From assembly GCA_030068075.1 (NCBI GenBank), contig CM057835.1:21725957-21789956 (forward strand): a stretch of 64,000 bases of DNA. Reading direction: 5' to 3'. Of this stretch, positions 23,987 through 34,312 are shown in pieces. The translations under genes and the position numbers were made by a program. The DNA is from Paguma larvata. Lineage: Eukaryota; Chordata; Mammalia; Carnivora; Viverridae. The notes under the pieces are model-generated. The model searched no databases and had not been told where the DNA came from. It was given only the letters and a program-made list of their open reading frames with translations. Numbering within the stretch: position 1 is the stretch's first letter; each line of letters starts with the position of its first letter.

Positions 23987-24205
23987 ATTTTTTTTAATGT
24001 TTATTTATTTTCGAGAAAGGGAGAGAGAAAGAGACAGTGTGAGTTGAGGGAGTAGCAGAGAGAGAGGGAGACAGAGAATCCATAGCAGGCTCCAGGATCT
24101 GAGCTGTCAGCACAGAGCCCTTCTCGGGGCTCGAACTCACAAACTATGAGATCACGACCTGAGTTGAAGTCGGGCACTCAACAGACTGAGCCACCCAGAT
24201 GGCCC
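23987..24205 (-). mobile_element. CAN-SINE
   Basis: Antisense full-length copy from 'ttttttttaatgtttattta' to the diverged head complement 'gagccacccagatggccc'. A short match of 'gattttttt' occurs on each side. Confidence 0.95.
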
Positions 24206-24728
24206 TGATTTTTTTGTTTTTATGATAGAACAAGGCAGAAGGATTTCAGTGTTATTCTCAGGTCATCTACCCCTCAATTGAAGAATCTGAGAGCTGACTA
24301 CACAGGGAGTAACAGACAGTGGCTCCTCCACAAATCTGCTTACGCCGAGCCACTGATGTTTCCATTCCGTACTTTTTCACATTCCCCTTGCCTAAAGAGC
24401 ACTAACCGTCCTTATAAGATATTTTTCAACCTGGGAGGTCCAAACTCTAGGTTCTGCCTCTCACCGGGGAAGCCTGCCCCGACCACCCCCAACTCGGTCG
24501 GTGAAATCCAGACCCAGAGGGTATACACCAGTCTCATGCTCTCAGACTCCTCCACTCCTAGCCTGTGGACTCAGGGTGTAGATGATCGGTAATTATTTGT
24601 TCTGTTGTATACAAAGCTTTCTATAGCTAAGCACATTTTTTTTTCTTTTCTCAACTGGAAAAGTCTAGAATTGACCGGGGGAAAACTTTGAGGAAAAGAA
24701 AAACCACAATCTGAAATAAGAACAATGA
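24206..24728. other. Unique DNA
   Basis: A 104-codon frame at 24278-24592 (+) has no domain signature. Nothing else seen. Confidence 0.45.
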
Positions 24729-24928
24729 GGGGCACCTTGGTGGCTCAGTCCGTTGTGTCTGACTGCAGCTCAGGTCATGATCTTGCAGTGCGTGGGTTCG
24801 AGCCCCGCCATGAGCAGAGATCCCGCTTCAGATCTGCTGTCCCCGCCCCCTTGTCTCTGCCTCTCCCCGACTCACACTTGCTTGCTCTCTCTCTCAAAAA
24901 TAAACATTAAAAACAAGCAAACAAACAA
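24729..24928 (+). mobile_element. CAN-SINE, shortened head
   Basis: Head GGGGCACCTTGGTGGCTCAG. It lacks several bases before 'tgtctgactgcagctcaggt' and lacks much of the GCTCAGAGCC block. Flanked by 'agaacaatga' and 'agaacaacta'. It lies just upstream of the antisense L1. Confidence 0.92.
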
Positions 24929-24939
24929 AGAACAACTAA

Positions 24940-25614
24940 CTAATGATGTTGAACATCTTTTCATGTGCTGATTTGCCAAATGTACATTGTCTTGAGTGGA
25001 AGGTCTGTTCACGTCTTTCAACCATTTTCTGATTACTTATTATATTATTGTTAATACAAAGGGTTCCTTATAAATTCTAGGTCTTTCTCAGAGATGCTCT
25101 TTGAAAATATTTCCCCCATTTTGTAGTCTGTTGTTTCAACCTCTTCACAGGGTCTTTGCAGAGCAAGTTTTTAATTTTGATGATGTCCAATTTATCAATG
25201 CCTCCCTTATGAATTATTCTTTTGGTATATAAGAATTCTGCCCATTTCTCGATCTCAGAGATATTGTGCTTTTTAAAATATTTTTTTTTAGTTTTACATG
25301 TTACGTGTATGATCTATTGGAGTTTATTTTTTTATAACATGTAAAATTTAGATAGAGATTCTTATATTTTGCCCTAGGGAGGTACAGTTTTGCCCTATGG
25401 GTGCACACCAGCAGTTGTTACGAGAGCAATCTTTCCTCCATTGAAGTGGTTTTGCAAGTTTATCAAAGATTTAGTGAGCACATTTAGGGACACCTGGGGG
25501 GCTCAGTCGGTTAGGCATCTGACTTCAATTTAGGTCATGATCTCATGGTTTGTGGGTTCGAGCCCTGCATCCTGCTCTTTGTGAACAGCTCAGAGCCTGG
25601 AGCCTGCTTCGGAT

Positions 25615-25645
<31 letters not shown>

Positions 25646-25890
25646 GATCCTCCACTTCTCATGCTCTGTCTCTCAAAAATAAACAAACATTAAACATTTT
25701 TTTTTAAAGATTCACTGGGCACATTTAAGTAAGTTTATTTCTGGGTCCTCTGTTCTATTCCACTGTCCTATAGGTCTACCCTTCTGCCAATACTACACTG
25801 TTTTATCTGCGTATTTCTGAAGTTATGTGCACGAGAGATATTGGTCTGAATTTCTCTTTGTCTTTCCAAGGAATTTTTGCTGGGCATTTA
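24940..25890 (-). mobile_element. Old L1 ORF2 fragment, antisense, split by a SINE
   Basis: Reads as the reverse complement of L1 ORF2: 'gttgaacatcttttcatgtg', a 'ttccttataaattctagg' block, 'ttttgatgatgtccaattta', 'tgaagtggttttgcaagttt', then after the SINE 'tctgggtcctctgttctatt', 'ctacccttctgccaatacta' and 'cactgttttatctgcg'. Frames are broken by indels. The two halves join cleanly across the SINE insertion. Confidence 0.85.
25487..25706 (+). mobile_element. CAN-SINE inserted in an L1
   Basis: Head GGGACACCTGGGGGGCTCAG with a (TC)n-expanded body. About 20 bases of L1 are duplicated at its ends with three differences (25467-25486 and 25708-25727), so the insertion is not recent. Confidence 0.95.
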
Positions 25891-25964
25891 TAGAAACTGA
25901 CTAAGATGCTAACAGGGAACCAAGGATCACAGGGTTCATCTGTGATCTTAGGAGGCTCTGACAA

Positions 25965-26110
25965 CCTGAACACCGTGCAGTATGGAGGAAGAACCCCTGG
26001 TTTTAGAGCCAGAGTCCTCGGTTTGGGCTCTCACTCTCTCATTTCTTAGTTATTGATCATGCTCTTCATCTGCAAAATTAAATTATTTAACTATTCTAAA
26101 ATATCATTTT
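25965..26110 (+). mobile_element. MIR SINE, 5' part
   Basis: 'ggttttagagccagagtcct' then 'cggtttgggctctcactctc' matches the MIR 'gctctggagccagactgcct' block and what follows. 'ctcttcatctgcaaaatta' matches 'cctcatctgtaaaatggg'. Confidence 0.65.
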
Positions 26111-26141
26111 AAATCAAATGATTTATCTTACTGGTAATAAA

Positions 26142-26143
<2 letters not shown>

Positions 26144-26187
<44 letters not shown>
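26144..26187. repeat. (AAT)n microsatellite
   Basis: About 14 AAT units, nearly pure. It separates two oppositely oriented MIR fragments. Confidence 0.95.
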
Positions 26188-26189
26188 TA

Positions 26190-26400
26190 GCATGGTATTT
26201 AATATAAGCCAGGAATAATTCAAAGAACTTTATACAGGTATCGACTCCAAAGCCCTTTGTGGTGGATACCAGTATTCACCTCATTTGAGAGAGGATGAAA
26301 CTAAATCATAGAGAGATTAATTTATAGCTCTAAGACCACACTGTTAATAAGTGATGAACCCAGGATGGAAAACCAGGAAGTTGTAGTCTGGAGTCTAGGA
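26190..26400 (-). mobile_element. MIR SINE
   Basis: 'ggaataattcaaagaacttt', 'gtattcacctcatttgagag', 'aggatgaaactaaatcatag', 'agagattaatttatagctct', 'aagaccacactgttaataag' follow the order of an antisense MIR. Confidence 0.8.
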
Positions 26401-26484
26401 AACTGCATTGCCAAACACAAAAGCAAAAATGTAAGATATTAGTATAATGAGCTTTCTTAGGAAAACAAAACAAAACAATCACAT

Positions 26485-27145
26485 CATCCATTATTGTATC
26501 CCTTTTCTCCAGACTACTACCACTATTCCTCGGATAACTACGATCGCTTCTTAACTGGCTTTTCTGCTTCTAGTTCCACCTGTAGTCTTTCAACCCAAGT
26601 AGCAAAAGTGGTTCTTTTAAAATGTAAGTCAGATAAGGGTACTCGTCTGCCGAAATGCAGCAATAACTTCTCATTATCTTTAGAAAATAAAAGAACATTC
26701 TTACAAGCCTACAAGGTCAACATTTCCTGCCCTTGGCTCCCTCTCTATTCCTATCTACCATCCTCATATCTTCGCTCCATGCTGGCCACAAAGAACTTTC
26801 TGCTACTTCCTGAATGAACCAAAAATATTCCTATTTTTTAGGTTCTTTATGCCCTATAATAAGCATTCTTTTTTCCAGAGACCTTACCTAAATAAGGTCA
26901 TTACCAACCACCTCATTTAAAGCAGTAAGTACTGTCAATCTCTATTCCTTTCCACTGTTTTTCCCCCCCATGGTATCTGTCATGCCTTGATACTCTACTA
27001 TGTATTTACTTCTTTATTATCTATATCCTTCGGTAGAATGGAAACTCTGTAATGACAGGCTGCAGTCTGTAGGATTCACTGCTAAATCCCTACTGCTTAC
27101 AATTTCATCTGGCACATAGTATGCGCTCAATAAATACAACAGTAA
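26485..27145 (+). mobile_element. L2 LINE, 660 bp of 3' region
   Basis: Sense L2 from the end of ORF2 to the tail: 'ttcttaactggcttttctgc', 'ggttcttttaaaatgtaagt', 'acaagcctacaaggtcaaca', 'cgctccatgctggccacaaa', 'gaatggaaactctgtaatga', 'tctggcacatagtatgcgct' and a final 'caataaatac'. Frames are closed by many stops. The 107-codon frame at 26494-26817 is a remnant of the L2 reading frame or chance. Confidence 0.88.
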
Positions 27146-27400
27146 AACTCCGAAAGCATGTACTGTGAAAAAAAATCAAAATAGAAAAATATATACATAT
27201 CCAATTTTAATTAAAATTTAAATTCTAAATATGTTTTACATGGCCTGAAAACTAGCTAAGTGAGCAAAGAAAGAACATCAGCAGATGAGAACTTAAAAGC
27301 TTATGTCTAGGGTTCTAAGCGGTCCTGTTAACATATAATTATATGATCACATAGAGGAGGATGGAAGGCAGGAAATAAGGGTCAAATCTGTTAGTGACCT

Positions 27401-27797
27401 TAAGATGCTTTCCTCAGTAAAATCGACAGTTAATGCAGAAGTCCAGTGGAAGACCAGATCTCAAGAATGCCAGCTGCAACCGCACCAGGCTAAGATTAAG
27501 TAACCCAAATGATGAAATAGTGCAGCACTTGTAGAACTGAGAGAAGGAGCCCTAAGCCCTGAACCTATTACATGCATTCTCATAACAGTGGCCATGTTCT
27601 CCCCAGGGAAGTCATCAGCTTCTTTAGGGCAAGGTAAGACTAATAATGGAATTCCTGTAGTATTCTACATGGCCAACAGAGTCAAATGGAAGCTTCCTTG
27701 ACAGTGTCTAGTTTCATGAAAAGAAGAAGTTTTACACATCATATAAACACACAGAAAACTGTAAGGAAAACATGTCGTCCCCTTTCCATGGCTTCGT
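27401..27797 (+). repeat. 390-bp direct repeat, copy A
   Basis: Matches 28711-29107 with a constant 1,310-base offset and close to 90% identity by eye, while the DNA before and after is unrelated. Both copies keep an AG|27 nt|GTAAGA arrangement. I do not recognise the family. It could be a decayed LTR pair, a local duplication, or two copies of an undescribed dispersed repeat. Confidence 0.9.
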
Positions 27798-27874
27798 GAG
27801 CTTTTTAAAAGAAATTCAGAATAATATATGAACATTAGGAAAGAGAACGTGTTATTGTGGAAAAGCCAGCCTTG

Positions 27875-28004
27875 AAAGACAGAAGCTTTGCGTTCTGGCC
27901 CAATCATAGTTCTGATTAGTTCCAATACCTTAAATAAGTCATTCAATATCTGTGAGCCCCAGCTTATTCATCTGTGAGGTAAAAATGGTGGACTAGGTAA
28001 ACTC
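27875..28004 (+). mobile_element. MIR SINE fragment
   Basis: 'gttccaataccttaaataag', 'tcattcaatatctgtgagcc', 'ccagcttattcatctgtgag' and 'gtaaaaatgg' follow the MIR sense order (ttgggcaagttacttaacctctctg ... cctcatctgtaaaatggg). Confidence 0.75.
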
Positions 28005-28008
28005 TGAA

Positions 28009-28216
28009 GCAGAGATTCCCAGCCTCAGTACTACAGTCATTTGGGGATGGACGATTCCTCATTATAGGAGCTCTCTTGTGCACTTGGAAGGAGGTCTGGC
28101 AGTAACACTTGCCTCTGAGTGTTAGTTATCAATAACATCTTACTGACCCCAAAATATCTGTAGAAACTGCCATTCCCTGGGGAGTAAAATCACCCCTTCC
28201 CCCTTAAAGACCACTG
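28009..28216 (-). mobile_element. hAT-Charlie element (MER20-like)
   Basis: Starts 'cagagattcccagcctcagt' and ends 'aaagaccactgt', the diverged ends of MER20. Interior blocks 'catttggggatggacgattc', 'ctcttgtgcacttggaagga' and 'cattccctggggagtaaaa' fit the antisense MER20 order. It lies between the two copies of the 390-bp repeat. Confidence 0.75.
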
Positions 28217-28710
28217 TTTAATACTTTTGATATATTTTCCTTTCCTACATTAGGGAGATGCATGCTCCAATTTAGAGAATTATTTTCTTCTCTTCTTTCA
28301 AACTGTTTCACAGAGCTACCATCTACATTTTTTTTTCTTCTATAAAACCAAGCTGTAAGATCTTTTCTAGACTTCTTTGTTAAAGACCTGGTTTGTTGCA
28401 TTCATCTGGAGCAAGGTGGAGACAAACTGTTTACAATTCATTTGAGTAAAGTTAATTCTGCCATTTTCATGCCTATCATTGCCACCTAAACCAAATGGAA
28501 ACCTTCTTTCCTCTTCTAGCCTCATTTGTCATTTCTAATTTGATAAACAGGCACATTGCGTTGATAATTGTTTGAGGGATCATTTGAGATCAGAAAGGAA
28601 TTTATCACACAGAGAGGTACAATAGGTGATTATCTCTGTGGGGCACCTTCAGAAACCCTGGGGAGATCCTCTTCTGCTCAGAAACAGTATGCTGGGTAGG
28701 CTGATGGCAT
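28217..28710. other. Unique DNA between the 390-bp repeat copies
   Basis: No gene or repeat recognised. It shares no similarity with the DNA that follows copy B. Confidence 0.5.
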
Positions 28711-29107
28711 TAAGACACTTTCCTCAGTAAAATCAACAGTTAATGAAGAAGTCCAGTGGAGGACCGGATCTCAAGAATGTCAGCTGCAAGCACACAAGGC
28801 TAAGATTAAGTAATCTAAATAACGGAATAGTGCAGCACTTGTATAACTGGAATAGGGAGCCCTAAGCCCTGAACCGATTCCATATATTCTCATAATACTG
28901 GTCATGTTCTCTCCAGGGAAGTCATCTGCTTCTTTAGGGCAAGGTAAGACTAATAAGGAACTCCCTGTAGTATTCTCCATGGCCAGCGGAGTCAAGTGGA
29001 AGCTTCCTTGACAGTGTTTAGTTTCATGAAAAGAAGAAGTTTTACACATCATATAAACACACAGAAAAGTGGAAGGAAAACATGCCATCCCCTTCCAAGG
29101 CTTCCCT
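28711..29107 (+). repeat. 390-bp direct repeat, copy B
   Basis: Second copy of the unit at 27401-27797, in the same orientation. Differences are mainly single-base substitutions with very few net indels, since the offset is 1,310 at both ends. A short open frame on the - strand crosses each copy (27665-27946 and 28780-29157) and shares the peptide CVYMMCKTSSFHET, which only reflects the DNA duplication. Confidence 0.9.
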
Positions 29108-29886
29108 ATGAAAAAGTCACAAAAGGATGTTTCATAAAAAAGGTACTGTAATTGCACTCCATGGCACTAACTGTTCGAATAAGAGGTTTCCTCAGTCTGT
29201 TCGGCACAGATCAAGATGGAAGATGGAGTCTGGGTTAGTATCAAGTGGGAATAAGGAAACCATTGTGACCAGGGTGATGGGCTCAGGAGGCATTCTCCAA
29301 ATGGTCAGCACTGAAGTAGCAAGGTCTATGGGGCAGACTAGTGTGAGCCAAGCTTCAATGTCATCAGCATTGGCTAGGCAGGCCAGGAAAGCAGAGTTGT
29401 GGTAAGTAAAGATCTCTATTCTACAGAGGAGATATGTAGGCTGTCACTTACCATACAGGCATTGACATTTATAAAGGCTGGAATGAGAGAACAGAAGTAA
29501 GTTCCAGCCACTGAGAAAGGTGCAAGCTAGTGGACAACAGGGGTACCCTTACTCTAGATAGTCCATCACATCTGGAGAAGGGCTCTGTCTTAGAAGAGAT
29601 TTGAGTTAGAAGACAAACAAGACAAAAGAAGTTAGAAGGCCAATCACACAGATTGGTTCTACTCAAGAGGAGGCAAACTCGGTTTATCCCTGATGGTATA
29701 AGGTCTAAAGTCTCCAATAAACTTGGAGAAACATACGGGTGCAGGGTCTTAAGTCAGGGCTGCAGGCCAACATTCAACTAAGAACAGATTTCTCCAAGCA
29801 GCCCTATTGTGTGTGTGTGTGTGAATAAACCTAGTATAGGCTTAACTAAATACATTAATATCTACTCACTTAAGTCATAGTCAGGC
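29108..29886. other. Unclassified DNA with a good splice-donor match
   Basis: An open frame of 92 codons (29127-29405, +) ends at a sequence matching the donor consensus (TG|GTAAGTAAA at about 29400), but no domain, acceptor or neighbouring exon supports a gene. A short (GT)n run lies at 29808-29823. No repeat recognised. Confidence 0.35.
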
Positions 29887-30388
29887 CAGTACTACCCAAC
29901 AGGAATATAATAAATAAACCACAGATGGAATTTAAAATTTTGAGTTACTACATTAAAAAAGCAAAAGGAAACAAGTGAAATTATTTTTAATTACTTAACT
30001 TAATACATCTAAAATATGATCAGGTCAACATGTATCAATATTAAAAAATATCACTGATCCATTTTACTAATATCTTGTTACTAATGAAATTTTTTTTCAT
30101 ACCAATGTATATTTTATAGCACATCTCTTTTGGGATGCTACATTTTCATTGGAAATACTTGATCCGGATTTAGATTTTACAAAACGCACAGTTGAAAAAG
30201 TACAGTCACCTACCCAAGTTGTTCCAAATGCACTTCAAACGTTTTCAATGATTGAACTGAGTATTAGCTTTTAAATTACTATTAATTATAATTCAATAAA
30301 AGTAAAGATAAGCTTCTCGGTCAGTCACTAATCACTTTTCAAGTGCTCATGAGCCACGTGTGCCAGGGGCTACGTACTAGGCAGTGAG
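29887..30388 (+). mobile_element. hAT-type non-autonomous element, about 500 bp
   Basis: Begins 'cagtactacccaacaggaat' and carries 'attaaaaaagcaaaaggaaa', 'caagtgaaattatttttaat', 'cacttttcaagtgctcatga', then 'gccacgtgtgccaggggcta', and ends 'taggcagtga'. This is the pattern of a well-known mammalian element whose ends read like CAGTGCTGTCCAATAGAAAT and GCCACATGTGGCTAGTGGCT. I do not trust my memory of the family name. Confidence 0.75.
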
Positions 30389-30555
30389 GATCTAAACTCT
30401 ATCTCTGCTTAAGTACATATTTAAGTGTTTTATGGCTCACGGTATAAAGTAGCATCTTATTTGTTCAAAATGTTCTTGTTTTAAAATTGAAGAAATTTTG
30501 TGTATGAATATTCTATAATTATGCCATTTTTCCTTCTTGTTAAATGCTTTCAAAG
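30389..30555. other. Unique AT-rich DNA
   Basis: Nothing recognised. Confidence 0.45.
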
Positions 30556-30790
30556 TTTTGATTGTATCACCTCTAAGTCTTAACATTTCCTCAATATAAA
30601 GCTTCAATCTTTTAAAGTCAATTTGCTTATGAAATCACCTTACATCCCTGGTTAATTGAGTTACTATTCTCTGGACCTTCTCCAGATTTTTCTTTTTCTT
30701 TTTCCATATCTTTTATTTATTTCAGTGATCAAATCTTAAAATAATATTGTAAATGTAGCCCAACGTTTCTTTAAATAATAAGGTATACTC
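30556..30790 (-). mobile_element. L3/CR1-like LINE fragment
   Basis: 'actattctctggaccttctc' with 'cagatttttc', a pyrimidine-rich run and 'tgtaaatgtagcccaacgtt' resembles the antisense 3' part of L3/CR1 elements (ctctggactctctccagttt ... ccatatcc). Short and diverged. Confidence 0.5.
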
Positions 30791-32212
30791 AGTAATCTAA
30801 AACTCTAAATATCTAAAGAAATATTTTTTTTCTTTCCAATATACTGACATTCTGAATCTTTTCAGAAAGCAGTAAGATTAGAAGGGAAGTAGGTATATAT
30901 ATTGGTATTAATGATAACATGTATAAAGGTGATTCCCTATTTCACCCAATACGTTTGCAACTTCAACAAAACAAGAAAACTTAAAAATTTAGCACAAACT
31001 GCTAGTGGGTGAAACACTATCCTAAGAAGAATGAAACAAAATGAAAAATCAGATGTTATCCTTCTTTAAGCTAAGAGGGACATTTAAAACAAAATACTGG
31101 TCCTCATGGGTTAGGGTAAAATTATATATATAATTATATATATAATATATATATATATATGATACAAAAAGATGCTCTGAGGATTCCATCACCTCTAGAA
31201 ATAGCACTGTATGAGAGAGTAAAGGTCTGTTTAGTGACACTCTGATGGACAAAGACATACTTCTTAGGCTGGTTTTACTCTTGTACTCTTCCCTGGGAAC
31301 ACAGGAGATATAATACTTTTTATTGCCACTAGCTAAATCTACAGTATGGCCGCTGACAGGTTAAACACTGAATTCAGCAAGAGAAACCAATGTCTTACTG
31401 GAAATTTTGTTGTTTTCTTTTACAGGACTATAACTATGTCTGATTTAGCTGTAGCAATTACACTATTCAATCTCTTATCTACAATTTACACATTAAGAAT
31501 GCAAATGCTTAGTATGTTCATGGCCAGAAGCTTTTTATACCAACCTTCAGAGCAATCACTCTTATGCCAATATACTTACAAGCACTATGTTAATATATTT
31601 GACTTTGAAAAATTTGTAATGATTAGGAAAATAACAAACCAGTGCCATTCACCAAACTTTGATTCATTTGACAGAAATTAATTAATTCTGATTGGCCAAC
31701 TTTAATAATAATAATAAGAGGGAGCCAAATAAAGCCCAACAGAGATTAAAACTCCTAGCAAAGGATATGTGATTTCTATTAGGCTATACGGGATTAGCAT
31801 CTTATCTCCAGTTAACAAACAGCCTTGGTGTATTAGTCTTTTTAACTATTCAGTGTCCACTTTGCGTCTTGCAATATATCATCTTTGGATTGATTCCAAA
31901 TCTCTCTTTTATGTCTACCTACTTCTCTTTAATCAATGCAATCCATCATCAATTTGAATTTAAATGCAATTATCTAAAATATCAAAGATACACCTATAAT
32001 AGCTGTCGCTTAAATTCTCTATATATTTTTATTACTAATAATCATTCTTCAAAAAATTTCCTGAAATAGGGAAATGATATCTACGACCAGAAGTGACAGT
32101 AGAGATAATAAAATGACAATATCCAATAATTATGGTTTCATTAATAGCAATACTGGATATCTTATGCCTTAGTAAGAAAGATACTGTCTACTTCCAAAGA
32201 AAGATTGCATGT
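30791..32212. other. AT-rich unique DNA
   Basis: No gene. It contains an alternating AT run at about 31122-31161. The 111-codon frame at 31346-31681 (+) has no recognisable domain and AT-rich codon use like its surroundings. Confidence 0.45.
31122..31161. repeat. (AT)n-rich run
   Basis: Near-pure alternating TA/AT over about 40 bases. Confidence 0.85.
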
Positions 32213-32238
32213 GGGAGGGGGTGGGGGGCAGGGAGAGG
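32213..32238 (+). other. Potential G-quadruplex motif
   Basis: Five G runs of at least three (GGG A GGGGG T GGGGGG CA GGG AGA GGG) with loops of 1-3 bases meet the usual G-quadruplex pattern. This is the clearest such motif seen in the window. No promoter or gene is near it. Confidence 0.75.
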
Positions 32239-32641
32239 GTGAAGGAAAGTAGAAGGAAGGAGGGAAATAGAGGATTTATAGACTTAAATGCAAATTTTAA
32301 AGAAAAAAAAATCACATAACATTAATCATAGTGACTAATACTGAAGTGTTATAGACAAACGTTTGGCTTAATGATTTTTTAATATCAGACAATAGATATT
32401 GCTTTATTCATCCTGAGAACACACAGCCAGAATCTACTACAAAGATCATAATGCAAATTAACCATTTATATGGGCATGCATTTTAAGTGTTGTGTACCTT
32501 TTATCTATTACTATATTCTGCATAGTTAAACCCTATTATAACATGAACCATGTTTACATGGATTTGTATGTCACAAAGGTCAACCTCAAATTGTTAAAAA
32601 GACTTTAATTATAAATCTTAAGCATTACATGAAGGCTTTTA
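32239..32641. other. Purine-rich then AT-rich unique DNA
   Basis: GA-rich sequence up to about 32275, then unique AT-rich DNA. Nothing else recognised. Confidence 0.45.
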
Positions 32642-32861
32642 TTTTACTTTTTATTTAAGTGTTTATTTATTTACTTTTGAGAGAGTGCATGAGTGAGTAT
32701 AAGTGAGTCCGGCAGGGACAGAAAGAGAGGGAGACAGAGAATCCCAACCAGGCTCTGCACTGTCAGTGCATATGGGGCTCAAACTCATAAACCCATGAGA
32801 TCATGACCTTAGCCAAAATCAAGAGTTGGACACTTAATTGACTGAGCCACCCAGGCACCCC
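32642..32861 (-). mobile_element. CAN-SINE
   Basis: Antisense copy with a diverged tail and head complement 'gagccacccaggcacccc'. Exact 13-bp target duplication ATGAAGGCTTTTA at 32629-32641 and downstream from 32864. Confidence 0.95.
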
Positions 32862-33764
32862 AAATGAAGGCTTTTAAAATAAATCATGGACATTAGAATG
32901 ACAATCTGTTTTGCTGCAGAATATTTTGAAATTGTAGCTTTTTAAATTAGTCTGAAAATGTTTTGTGTGTCTAGAATTATGCAAAATATTTCATCCATCA
33001 AAATTATAATTACCAAGAATCAGATACCTGATTGTAAAACAGAGGGAAATAAAATATTATCCTAATACTCTTCCTGTGGGAATTTAGTATTGCATGGAAA
33101 ATAAAAAATGATGATACTGTGATCACATTAATAAATTCACACTTCTTAACCCTGGCAGGCGGCTCCGTTAACATGGTACCATGTGTAAATGTGTTTCCTC
33201 ACTACCAAAAGAAGTATTTCAATGAAACTTTCAGATTATATAAATTACCTTCTTAGCATAACTGAAATTCATTAACAAGTATTTCAAAAATACCACAGCT
33301 GTTCCAGAATTTCTTTAAAAAAAAAATGATGACATTTTGGCAGGATTGGATGTACCCAAGAGGAGTGGTCATCCTTCCAATTTCCATTTCATTAGTTTTA
33401 TGATTTTAATTACAAAAGTAAATCCCTCTCATGACAAATAAAGTGTCTACAAGATAGACAGAAAAGAAGACTTGTACGTCCTTCATCTTTCAGCTTAAAC
33501 TCAATTCTATGATGGGTTAGGATAGGGTAAAGGGCAAACTCTACCAGCTTTCTTTAATCATAATACCAGCTATTCTCTTTGATCCCTCCAGTAATTAAAA
33601 AGTGATTAAGTAATCTAAATTTTTATTGATATTCTATATATAAAACTTCTTCCTTGGCCTTTGGGAAAGATTCAGTCTTTTCTTTAAATATACATTTTCT
33701 TCCAAAAGCATAAACGTACGGGAGAAGAACGAAAGCCTAGGAAAGAAGATCTATGTTGAAATCC

Positions 33765-33850
33765 TCTCTAGTCTATTTTGTAACCCACATGAAATGGGCA
33801 AATCCTTTCCCTTCTCTCTGATTTAGCTTACCTATTAGTAAAACTGCAGA
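33765..33850 (+). mobile_element. MIR SINE fragment
   Basis: 'aatcctttcccttctctctg' with 'atttagcttacctattagta' and 'aaactgc' resembles the MIR run 'cttaacctctctgtgcctcagtttcctcatctgtaaaatg' in weak form. Confidence 0.45.
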
Positions 33851-34236
33851 GACAAATTACCTCCCTTAATTCACTAGGTTTTCTAAATATAAAATCAAGT
33901 ATGAATATTATTAGAAAAATAGAGAACATGAAATGAAAATATTTTAAGATGAAGATTGAACAGAACACTTGAAAACCAGACATGCGGAAACAAGACAAGT
34001 GTTTGCAGACCATTTCGAGAAATTTAATTTGCTCAAGTTTGCCTCTATGGAAAGTTGATACATTCTCTTAGTTTTTCTCTCCCTTTTCTTTCCCCAATAC
34101 ATACACAGATACTCTGTCAAAACTCCTGAGGTTTTTTAGTTGCATCTTCAAAATAATTTAGGAGTGCTTTAATCTGAGTACTTCTGGGACCATTTCAAAT
34201 TTTATGGAAACACACAACATAAATAAAGTAAATGTT

Positions 34237-34312
34237 TGATATATATATATATATAAGATGCCCCGTGTATGTCAAGATAAATGGTGTTTTTTTGTTTTGT
34301 TTTGTTTTGTTT
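34237..34312. repeat. (TA)n and (TTTTG)n microsatellites
   Basis: About ten TA units at 34237-34256, and TTTTG units at 34286-34312, separated by 29 unique bases. Confidence 0.9.

Noticed and set aside
29127..29410. Possible coding exon ending at GTAAGT
   Set aside because: The donor match is good, but there is no convincing acceptor, no recognisable protein and no neighbouring exon. A chance match is more likely without RNA evidence.
31346..31681. 111-codon + strand frame
   Set aside because: AT-rich codon use identical to the surroundings, no domain, no splice or promoter context.
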